A stretch of DNA of 64,000 nucleotides from Streptomyces sp. CNH099. Its GTDB lineage: Bacteria; Actinomycetota; Actinomycetes; Streptomycetales; Streptomycetaceae. Location: assembly GCA_000514715.1 (NCBI GenBank), contig KI911459.1, forward strand, positions 1 to 64,000, written 5' to 3'. Under the pieces are notes generated by a model. That model was not told where the DNA came from, did not search any database, and saw only the letters and a list, made by a program, of their open reading frames with translations. Shown here one piece after another: positions 8,506 to 17,684 of this stretch (its first letter is position 1; every line of letters begins with the position of its first letter). Made by a program: the position numbers and the translations under genes.

Positions 8506-9395
8506 CAGACCGCACCGTGTTCCTTCTCGCCCATACGGGCCGGCCCGCGGCGATCCGCAGCGCCGAGCTGGTCGTGCGCGGCCTGCTGCGCTCCGGGGTC
8601 GGCGTGCGCGTGCTCGCCGACGAGGCGGCCGACCTGCCGCTGCCGCCGGAGGTGGAGCTGGTCGACCCGGGCCCGGGGGTGATGGACGAGTGCGAGCTGC
8701 TGATCGTGCTCGGCGGCGACGGCACGCTGCTGCGCGGCGCCGCCTTCGCCCGCAGCTCCGGGGTGCCGATGCTCGGCGTCAACCTCGGCCGCGTCGGCTT
8801 CCTCGCCGAGGCCGAGCGGGACGACCTCGACAAGGTCGTGGACCGGGTGGTGACGAAGGAGTACGAGGTCGAGGAGCGGATGACGCTCGACGTCCTGGTA
8901 CGCAACGACGGCCGGACCGTGCACGCCGACTGGGCGCTCAACGAGGCGTCCGTGGAGAAGGCCGCCCGCGAGCGCATGCTGGAGGTCGTCACCGAGGTCG
9001 ACGGCCGGCCCGTCTCCCGCTTCGGCTGCGACGGCGTCGTCTGCGCGACGCCGACCGGCTCGACCGCGTACGCCTTCTCGGCCGGCGGACCCGTCGTCTG
9101 GCCCGAGGTGGCGGCGCTGCTGATGGTGCCGATCAGCGCCCACGCGCTGTTCGCCAAGCCGCTGGTCACCTCGCCGGACTCGGTCCTGGCCGTGGAGGTG
9201 CAGCCGACGAACCAGCACGGCGTGCTGTGGTGCGACGGCCGCCGTACCGTCGACCTGGAGGCCGGCGCGCGCGTCGAGGTGCGCCGGGGCGCGGTGCCGG
9301 TGCGGCTGGCGCGGCTGCACCACGCCTCGTTCACCGACCGGCTGGTGGCGAAGTTCGCGCTGCCGGTGGCGGGCTGGCGGGGCGCGCCGAACTGA
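8502..9395 (+). CDS. nadK: NAD kinase
   Basis: This 297-residue protein makes NADP from NAD and ATP or polyphosphate. It carries the catalytic GGDGT motif (LIVLGGDGTLLRGA), the NLGRVGFLAE segment, the conserved LNEASVEK site and the C-terminal DGVVCATPTGSTAYAFSAGGP signature. Start ATG 8502 overlaps the tlyA stop (ATGA). Length and motif order are normal for the family. Confidence 0.96.
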   Translation: MTDRTVFLLAHTGRPAAIRSAELVVRGLLRSGVGVRVLADEAADLPLPPEVELVDPGPGVMDECELLIVLGGDGTLLRGAAFARSSGVPMLGVNLGRVGFLAEAERDDLDKVVDRVVTKEYEVEERMTLDVLVRNDGRTVHADWALNEASVEKAARERMLEVVTEVDGRPVSRFGCDGVVCATPTGSTAYAFSAGGPVVWPEVAALLMVPISAHALFAKPLVTSPDSVLAVEVQPTNQHGVLWCDGRRTVDLEAGARVEVRRGAVPVRLARLHHASFTDRLVAKFALPVAGWRGAPN

Positions 9396-9540
9396 CGCGC
9401 GGCCCGTCCCGCGCACGGGCCCACCCGGTGCCGCGGCCCGGTGCCGCAGACCGGCGCCGGGGCCCGCCGGCGCCGCCCGCCCGCGCTCCCGGGCGGGCCG
9501 CTGATCACGACGCCCCTCGCGACGCGGTGCCGGAACCTCG

Positions 9541-9546
9541 TATGGT
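9541..9546 (+). promoter_or_regulatory. Candidate -10 element of recN
   Basis: TATGGT lies 6 nt before the recN GTG, fitting a leaderless promoter. I saw no convincing LexA box in the 157 bp between nadK and recN. Confidence 0.4.
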
Positions 9547-9552
9547 CGTACC

Positions 9553-11331
<1,779 letters not shown>

Positions 11332-11640
11332 CGGCGGGCGGTACACGGGCGGCGCGCGGGGCCGGCGTGGCCGTGTAGGCCGAACGGGTGCCTTGGGCAA
11401 CCTCTGCCCGACCCGGTGCGTCTTTCGGTGTGGTCGGGCGGAATGCACCGCGCCGTACGGCCCCCTCCGCGCGACTTCCCTCCGCGCGACGGGCGTGCGG
11501 AACATCGCCCGGAAGGGTGGTGCATGTCTGACCTGTACGCCCGTACAGAGCGGTTGGCGGCGCCGAGCCGGGTCCGGTGGCTTCCGGGGAGTGGCATCCT
11601 GGGCTGGCCCTGCGACGCCACGGACAGGAGTTCCGGCCCA
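11332..11640. other. Intergenic region recN-glycosyltransferase
   Basis: This 309-bp stretch holds no convincing gene. It contains an 8-bp inverted repeat (11406-11413 with 11432-11439, 18-nt loop) that could end recN transcription, and a direct repeat CTCCGCGCGAC at 11465 and 11480. The downstream gene's Shine-Dalgarno site AGGAG is at 11626-11630. Confidence 0.5.
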
Positions 11641-12777
11641 GTGAGCAGCACCCCCGCACCGCCCCACGGCCACACCGCGCTGCACGCCGTGCAGCTGGTC
11701 GGCCGCGGCGAGGCCGGCAGCGGCGTCCATGTGCGCTCGCTGGCGGCCGGGTTGGTGGCCCGGGGCATCCGGGTCACGGTGGTCGCGACCCCCGACGCCG
11801 CCGAGCGCTACGGCTTCGCCGCCGCCGGGGCGCACGTCGCCCGGCTGCCCGAGCGCGGCGGGCTGGCCACCGCGCCGCTGTGCACGGCGACCGCGCTGCG
11901 CGCGGCGTGCGCCGGGGCGGACCTCGTACACGCACACGGGCTGCAGTGCGGGCTGATGGCGTGCTCGACGATCCTCGGCCAGCGGCGGCCGCTGGTCTTC
12001 ACCTGGCACACGAGGAACAACCCGGACGGGGTACGGGGCCGGGTGCTGCCCCTCCTCGAACGGCGGGTGTCCCGGTCCGCCCGCGTCGTCCTCGGCGCCA
12101 CCACCGACCTCGTCGACGGCGCCCGCCGCCGCGGCGCCCGCGACGCCCGGCTCGCGCCGATCGCCGTCCCCGCGCCCCGGCAGCCGCACGGTGGCGGGGA
12201 CGGCGCCGCCGAGAGCCGGCGGCGGGTGCGCGCCGAACTCGGCACCCTGGACCGGCCGCTGGTGGCCACCGCCGCCCCGCTCGCCGCGTACGGCGCGCAC
12301 GCCCCGCTGCTGGACGCCGCCCGCAGGTGGCGGGCGCTGCCGGAGCAGCCGCTGCTCGCGATCGCCGGCGAGGGCCCGGCGCGCGGGAGGCTGCAGCGCC
12401 GCATCGACGCCGAGAAGCTGCCCGTACGGCTCCTGGGCCGCCGCGACGACCTGCCCCGGCTGCTGGCCGCCGCGGACGTCGCGGTGCTCTCCAGCCCGTG
12501 GGAGGCGCGCCCGGTGCTCGCCCAGGAAGCGCTGCACGCGGGCGCCCCGCTGGTGGCCACGGCGGTCGGCGGCGTCCCCGAACTCGTCGGCGACGCGGCG
12601 GAACTCGTGCCGTACGGGGACGGCCGCGCGCTCGCCGACGCGGTGACGGCCCTGCTCGACGACCCCGCACGACGCGCGCGGCTCGCCACCGCGGGCCGCG
12701 CCCGGGCCGGCACGTGGCCGACGGAGGACGACACGGTCGCCCAGGTCCTCGCGATCTACGACGAGCTGATGACGTAG
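11641..12777 (+). CDS. GT4-type glycosyltransferase
   Basis: This 378-residue GT-B glycosyltransferase has an N-terminal acceptor domain (LVGRGEAGSGVHVRSLAAGL, then VVATPDAAERYGFAAAG) and a C-terminal nucleotide-sugar domain with IAGEGPARGRL, the E-x7-E motif in WEARPVLAQEALHAGAPLVATAVGGVPELV, and a PYGDGRALADAVTALL end. The sugar and acceptor are unknown. GTG 11641 has AGGAG 10 nt upstream; the frame is open back to 11416 but the added residues look non-coding. It converges on the GH15 gene, and 240 bp of GC-rich sequence without a clear gene separates them. Confidence 0.88.
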   Translation: MSSTPAPPHGHTALHAVQLVGRGEAGSGVHVRSLAAGLVARGIRVTVVATPDAAERYGFAAAGAHVARLPERGGLATAPLCTATALRAACAGADLVHAHGLQCGLMACSTILGQRRPLVFTWHTRNNPDGVRGRVLPLLERRVSRSARVVLGATTDLVDGARRRGARDARLAPIAVPAPRQPHGGGDGAAESRRRVRAELGTLDRPLVATAAPLAAYGAHAPLLDAARRWRALPEQPLLAIAGEGPARGRLQRRIDAEKLPVRLLGRRDDLPRLLAAADVAVLSSPWEARPVLAQEALHAGAPLVATAVGGVPELVGDAAELVPYGDGRALADAVTALLDDPARRARLATAGRARAGTWPTEDDTVAQVLAIYDELMT

Positions 12778-13016
12778 CGCCTGCGGCCTGGAGCCGGCCG
12801 AGGACACTGGTACGCGCGGTCGGCCGAGTGGTTGCCCGTCCCGGGCGCGCGCTCGTCGCCGGCCGGCCGAGGAGCGCAGCTGCGCGGCCCGGAGGTCCCT
12901 GCCGCCTCCCCGCGCGGAGCGCGTTGGCGGCCGATCGCGCGGGGGCGACTGCGCCCGGTGCGAACTCGCCGCCGGGCGCCCCCGCTCCCGCCGCCCTGCG
13001 CGGAGCGCTACCCGCG

Positions 13017-14822
13017 CTAGCCGTACGCGCCCGACGCGCTCAGCCGCAGCGCCGTGTCGATCAGCGGCACGTGGCTGAACGCCTGCGGGAAGTTCCCGAC
13101 CTGGCGCTGCAGCCGCGGGTCCCACTCCTCCGCGAGCAGCCCCAGGTCGTTCCGGAGCGCCAGCAGCTTCTCGAAGAGCTGCCGCGCCTCCTGCACCCGG
13201 CCGATCATCGCCAGGTCGTCCGCCATCCAGAACGAGCAGGCGAGGAACGCGCCTTCGTCGCCCGGCAGCCCGTCGCTGCCGGTCTCGTCGCCCGCGGTCG
13301 GGTAGCGGCGGATGAAGCCGTCGGGGGTGCCCAGCTCGCGCTGGATGGCCTCGATGGTGCCGATGACGCGCTTGTCGTCCGGCGGCAGGAAGCCGACCTG
13401 CGGGATGAGCAGCAGCGAGGCGTCCAGCTCCTGCGAGCCGTAGGACTGCGTGAAGGTGTTGCGCTGGCGGTCGTAGCCCTTCTCGCACACGTCCCGGTGG
13501 ATGTCGTCGCGGAGCCGCTGCCAGCGCTCCAGCGGGCCGTCCGCCTCGCCCGACTCGATGAGCTTGATCGTGCGGTCGACGGCGACCCAGGTCATCACCT
13601 TCGAGTGCACGAAGTGCCGCCGCGGGCCGCGCACCTCCCACAGCCCCTCGTCGGGGCGGTCCCAGTTCTCCTCGACCCAGCGGATCATCTTCAGCTGCAG
13701 CAGCGAGGCGTAGTCGTTGCGGGCGAGGCCCGTCATGTGCGCGAGGTGGAGCGCCTCGACGACCTCGCCGTAGACGTCGAGCTGCAACTGCCCCGCCGCG
13801 CCGTTGCCGGCGCGCACCGGGCGGGAGTTCTCGTATCCCGGCAGCCACTCCAGCTCCGACTCGCCCAGCTCGCGTTCGCCGGCGATGCCGTACATGATCT
13901 GCAGGTTCTCCGGGTCGCCGGCGACGGCGCGCAGCAGCCACTCGCGCCAGGCGCGCGCCTCCTCGTGGTACCCGGTGCGCAGCAGGGACGACAGGGTGAT
14001 CGCGGCGTCGCGCAGCCAGGTGAAGCGGTAGTCCCAGTTGCGCACGCCGCCGATGTCCTCGGGCAGCGAGGTGGTGGGCGCGGCGACGATGCCGCCGGTC
14101 GGCTCGTACGTCAGGGCCTTGAGCGTGATCAGCGAGCGGATCACGGCGTGCCGGTAGGGGCCGTGGTACGTGCAGTGCCCGGTCCACTCCTGCCAGAAGT
14201 CCTCCGTGGCGGTCAGCGCCGCCTCGGGGTCGGCGGGCTGTGGCGGCTCGCGGTGCGAGGGCTGCCAGCTGATCGTGAACGCCAGCCGGTCGCCGGGGCC
14301 GACCGTGAAGTCCGAGTACGTCGTGAGGTCCCGGCCGTACGTCGGCACCGGGGCGTCGAGCCACACCGAGTCCGGCCCGGCGACGCCGACGGTGCGGCCG
14401 TCGTCGGTCTGGTGGACCCACGGCACGATGCGGCCGTAGGAGAAGCGCATCCGCAGCGCGGAGCGCATCGGCACCCGCCCGGTGACGCCCTCGACGATGC
14501 GGATCAGCTGCGGGGAGGCGCTGTCGCGCGGCGGCATGAAGTCGATCAGCCGGACCGTCCCCCGGGGGGTGTCCCACTCGGACTCCAGGACAAGCGAGTC
14601 GCCACGGTAGCGCCGCCGGGTCGCGGGCGGCGGGCCCGCTTCGGGGGCGTACGCGGGCCCGATCCGCCAGAAGCCGTGCTCCTCTGTCCCCAGTAGGGAG
14701 GCGAACACCGCATGGGAGTCGAACCGGGGCAGGCAGAGCCAGTCGGTCGTGCCGTCGCGACGGACGAGCGCGGCCGTCTGCATGTCGCCCAGAAGTGCGT
14801 AGTCCTCGATCCGCCCCGCCAC
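13017..14822 (-). CDS. GH15 family glycoside hydrolase (trehalase/glucoamylase-like)
   Basis: The 601-residue protein begins GRIEDYALLGDMQTAALV and carries GH15 marks RNWDYRFTWLRDAAITL, WLLRAVAGDPENLQIMYGI and EEWDPRLQRQVGNFPQAFSH. Mycobacterial relatives are trehalases; others are glucoamylase- or dextranase-like. A bacterial (alpha/alpha)6 barrel with a beta-rich N-terminal domain is expected. No signal peptide is seen, so it is probably cytoplasmic. Start GTG 14822 is preceded on its strand by GGAGAGG. It is divergent from pyrG. Confidence 0.92.
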   Translation of the reverse strand: MAGRIEDYALLGDMQTAALVRRDGTTDWLCLPRFDSHAVFASLLGTEEHGFWRIGPAYAPEAGPPPATRRRYRGDSLVLESEWDTPRGTVRLIDFMPPRDSASPQLIRIVEGVTGRVPMRSALRMRFSYGRIVPWVHQTDDGRTVGVAGPDSVWLDAPVPTYGRDLTTYSDFTVGPGDRLAFTISWQPSHREPPQPADPEAALTATEDFWQEWTGHCTYHGPYRHAVIRSLITLKALTYEPTGGIVAAPTTSLPEDIGGVRNWDYRFTWLRDAAITLSSLLRTGYHEEARAWREWLLRAVAGDPENLQIMYGIAGERELGESELEWLPGYENSRPVRAGNGAAGQLQLDVYGEVVEALHLAHMTGLARNDYASLLQLKMIRWVEENWDRPDEGLWEVRGPRRHFVHSKVMTWVAVDRTIKLIESGEADGPLERWQRLRDDIHRDVCEKGYDRQRNTFTQSYGSQELDASLLLIPQVGFLPPDDKRVIGTIEAIQRELGTPDGFIRRYPTAGDETGSDGLPGDEGAFLACSFWMADDLAMIGRVQEARQLFEKLLALRNDLGLLAEEWDPRLQRQVGNFPQAFSHVPLIDTALRLSASGAYG

Positions 14823-14950
14823 GTGCCTCTCCAGCTAGAAGTGCGTTCCGCAGAGGATAAAGCCTTCGCGTGTGCGCGCGCGCCAGGGTCGCGGATTCCT
14901 CCTGGGCCGATCGGGTCGGGCGGCGGGACGGCGGTCGGCCGCGGGTGGTG

Positions 14951-14975
14951 ACCAGGGGATCACTGATACCCTGGT
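14951..14975. repeat. Inverted repeat upstream of pyrG
   Basis: ACCAGGG (14951-14957) and CCCTGGT (14969-14975) form a perfect 7-bp inverted repeat over an 11-nt centre in the divergent region between the GH15 gene and pyrG. It contains a possible -10 hexamer, TACCCT (14967-14972). It may be an operator or part of a promoter; no regulator can be named. Confidence 0.4.
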
Positions 14976-15087
14976 AGCCCGTGGAGCGGAGGCCGGCCGG
15001 GCAGGTGGCGGCGGCGCTCGCCGAGCGACCCACCTCGATCTGGGGCACCCCGCCACGCACCTCGTCAAGCGACCACGGGAGCCCCTC

Positions 15088-16875
15088 TTGGCAATGCCAT
15101 CCACGACGACAAAGCACATCTTCGTCACGGGAGGCGTCGCCTCCTCGCTCGGCAAGGGGCTCACCGCCTCCAGCCTGGGCGCGCTGCTGAAGGCGCGCGG
15201 GCTGCGGGTGACGATGCAGAAGCTGGACCCGTACCTGAACGTCGACCCCGGCACGATGAACCCGTTCCAGCACGGCGAGGTCTTCGTCACCAACGACGGC
15301 GCGGAGACCGACCTCGACATCGGGCACTACGAGCGCTTCCTCGACGTCGACCTGGACGGCTCGGCGAACGTCACCACCGGCCAGGTCTACTCCTCCGTGA
15401 TCGCCAAGGAGCGCCGCGGCGAGTACCTGGGCGACACGGTCCAGGTGATCCCGCACATCACCAACGAGATCAAGTCCCGTATCCGGCGTATGGCGTCCGA
15501 CGACGTGGACGTGGTGATCACCGAGGTCGGCGGCACCGTCGGCGACATCGAGTCGCTGCCGTTCCTCGAAGCCGTCCGCCAGGTGCGGCACGAGGTCGGC
15601 CGGGACAACGTGTTCGTCGTGCACATCTCGCTGCTGCCGTACATCGGCCCGTCCGGCGAGTTGAAGACCAAGCCGACGCAGCACTCGGTCTCCGCGCTGC
15701 GCAGCATCGGCATCCAGCCCGACGCGATCGTCCTGCGCGCCGACCGCGAGGTGCCGGCGGCGATCAAGCGGAAGATCTCGCTCATGTGCGACGTCGACGA
15801 CGCCGCCGTCGTCGCCGCCATCGACGCCAAGTCGATCTACGACATCCCCAAGGTGCTGCACGCGGAGGGCCTGGACGCGTACGTCGTCCGCAAGCTGGAC
15901 CTGCCGTTCCGCGACGTGGACTGGACCGAGTGGGACGACCTGCTGCGGCGCGTGCACAAGCCGGCGCACGAGGTGACGATCGCGCTCGTCGGCAAGTACA
16001 TCGACCTGCCCGACGCCTACCTGTCGGTCACCGAGGCCATCCGCGCCGGCGGCTTCGCCAACAACGCCCGCGCCAAGATCAAGTGGGTCACGTCCGACGA
16101 CTGCCGCACGCCGCAGAGCGCCCGCAAGCACCTCGCCGACGTGGACGGCATCGTCATCCCCGGCGGCTTCGGCGAGCGCGGCGTGGAGGGCAAGATCGGC
16201 GCGATCACGTACGCCCGCGAGAACCGCGTGCCGCTGCTCGGCATCTGCCTCGGCCTGCACTGCATCGTCATCGAGGCGGCGCGGAACCTGGCGGGCATCG
16301 CGGGCGCCAACTCCACGGAGTTCGACCGGGCCGCGACCGACCCGGTGATCTCCACCATGGAGGAGCAGCTCGACATCGTCGCCGGCGAGGGCGACATGGG
16401 CGGCACGATGCGCCTCGGGCTGTATCCCGCCAAGCTGGCGGAGGGCTCGGTGGTACGGGAGGCGTACGCGGACCAGCCCTACGTCGAGGAGCGCCACCGG
16501 CACCGCTACGAGGTCAACAACTCCTACCGCGGCGAGCTGGAGAAGAAGGCCGGGCTCGCCTTCTCCGGCACCTCCCCGGACAACAAGCTGGTGGAGTACG
16601 TGGAGTACCCGCGCGAGGTGCACCCGTACCTGGTCTCCACCCAGGCCCACCCCGAGCTGCGCTCGCGGCCGACGCGGCCGCACCCGCTGTTCGCCGGGCT
16701 GGTGAAGGCGGCCGTCGCGATACAGGAGGGCGCCCGGCAGGAGGGGGCGGGCCGGGAGGGCGCCGGACAGGAGGGTGCGCGGCAGCAGGGCGCCGGCCGG
16801 GCGCCGGCCGGCCCGCAGGGCGCGCGCACCGGCGCGCAGGAGCCGGTGGCCGCCGCGCGCGAGGGGGGCAAGTGA
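15088..16875 (+). CDS. pyrG: CTP synthase
   Basis: PyrG aminates UTP to CTP with glutamine. The synthase domain starts STTTKHIFVTGGVASSLGKGLTAS and includes DPYLNVDPGTM and the EVGGTVGDIESLPF block. The glutaminase domain has its nucleophile Cys387 in GICLGLHC and ends VHPYLVSTQAHPEL. Two oddities stand out: the residue four after the nucleophile, Gln in nearly all class I amidotransferases, is His391 (CAC, 16258-16260), and about 50 extra C-terminal residues hold five EGARQ-like pentapeptides, giving 595 residues against about 550. GGGAG lies 6 nt before TTG 15088; ATG 15094 is the alternative start. The stop overlaps the Nudix gene. Confidence 0.95.
   Translation: MAMPSTTTKHIFVTGGVASSLGKGLTASSLGALLKARGLRVTMQKLDPYLNVDPGTMNPFQHGEVFVTNDGAETDLDIGHYERFLDVDLDGSANVTTGQVYSSVIAKERRGEYLGDTVQVIPHITNEIKSRIRRMASDDVDVVITEVGGTVGDIESLPFLEAVRQVRHEVGRDNVFVVHISLLPYIGPSGELKTKPTQHSVSALRSIGIQPDAIVLRADREVPAAIKRKISLMCDVDDAAVVAAIDAKSIYDIPKVLHAEGLDAYVVRKLDLPFRDVDWTEWDDLLRRVHKPAHEVTIALVGKYIDLPDAYLSVTEAIRAGGFANNARAKIKWVTSDDCRTPQSARKHLADVDGIVIPGGFGERGVEGKIGAITYARENRVPLLGICLGLHCIVIEAARNLAGIAGANSTEFDRAATDPVISTMEEQLDIVAGEGDMGGTMRLGLYPAKLAEGSVVREAYADQPYVEERHRHRYEVNNSYRGELEKKAGLAFSGTSPDNKLVEYVEYPREVHPYLVSTQAHPELRSRPTRPHPLFAGLVKAAVAIQEGARQEGAGREGAGQEGARQQGAGRAPAGPQGARTGAQEPVAAAREGGK
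16726..16800 (+). repeat. 15-bp tandem repeat in the pyrG 3' end
   Basis: Five consecutive 15-bp units encode EGARQ, EGAGR, EGAGQ, EGARQ and QGAGR. The repeats lie after the last conserved residue of the glutaminase domain and so form a disordered tail. Confidence 0.85.
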
Positions 16876-17507
16876 GAGCGGAGCAGCTGCGCGACGCGGC
16901 GGCCGAGTGGGAGGTCGTCGCCTCCGCGACGCCGTTCACCGGCGCCAAGACGGCCGTGCGCACCGACGACGTGGTCATGCCGGACGGCACCGTCGCCCGC
17001 CGCGACTACCAGGTCCACCCCGGTTCGGTCGCGGTCCTCGCCCTCGACGACGACGACCGCGTGCTGGTGCTCAACCAGTACCGCCACCCCGTACGGCACA
17101 AGCTCTGGGAGATCCCCGCCGGGCTCCTCGACGTGCCCGGCGAGAACCCACTGAGCGCCGCCCAGCGCGAGCTGTACGAGGAGGCGCACGTCAAGGCCGA
17201 CGACTGGCGCGTGCTGGTCGACGTCTACACCACGCCCGGCGGCTGCGACGAGGCCGTCCGGGTCTTCCTCGCCCGCGGCGTCACCGACGCGGAGGGCGAG
17301 CGCTTCGCCGCCGAGGGCGAGGAGCTGGACCTCACGCTCGACCGCGTCCCGGTGGCGGACCTGCTGCGCGGCGTCCTCGCCGGGGACCTGCACAACAACT
17401 GCCTGATGCTCGGCGTGCTGGCGCTCCAGGCCGCCCGCGCGGACGGCGGCCTCGACGCGCTGCGCCCGGCGAACGCCCCCTGGCCGGCCCGCCCGTTCAC
17501 GTCCTGA
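16872..17507 (+). CDS. Nudix hydrolase (ADP-ribose pyrophosphatase-like)
   Basis: This 211-residue protein has a Nudix box around AGLLDVPGENPLSAAQREL plus YEEAHV, with the upstream QYRHPVRHKLWEIPAG segment typical of ADP-ribose pyrophosphatases. It should hydrolyse a nucleoside diphosphate derivative to AMP-type products. GTG 16872 overlaps the pyrG stop by 4 nt, so the pair is co-translated. This pairing with pyrG is common in actinobacteria. Confidence 0.92.
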   Translation: MRAEQLRDAAAEWEVVASATPFTGAKTAVRTDDVVMPDGTVARRDYQVHPGSVAVLALDDDDRVLVLNQYRHPVRHKLWEIPAGLLDVPGENPLSAAQRELYEEAHVKADDWRVLVDVYTTPGGCDEAVRVFLARGVTDAEGERFAAEGEELDLTLDRVPVADLLRGVLAGDLHNNCLMLGVLALQAARADGGLDALRPANAPWPARPFTS

Positions 17508-17671
17508 GGAACCTCCGCGAACACCCGTCCGCGCCCGGGGGCACCGCCCACGCGCGCGGCGGGCCTCCCGGCGGCGGGCCGGGCCGCCGGGCGGTTGATC
17601 CGATGCGGTGATTTTCGTTCCGGCGTTCGGCCATGTGCCGTCACGTGGCCCGCCCCTCACGCCGGGTGAAT

Positions 17672-17677
17672 TACGCT
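17672..17677 (+). promoter_or_regulatory. Candidate -10 element of the P-loop/TPR gene
   Basis: TACGCT ends 7 nt before GTG 17685. There is no Shine-Dalgarno site between, so a leaderless mRNA is likely. Confidence 0.45.
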
Positions 17678-17684
17678 CACCGGC

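Noticed and set aside
9480..9552. LexA box before recN
   Set aside because: GGAACC is present but no matching GTTC half-site at the right spacing was found.
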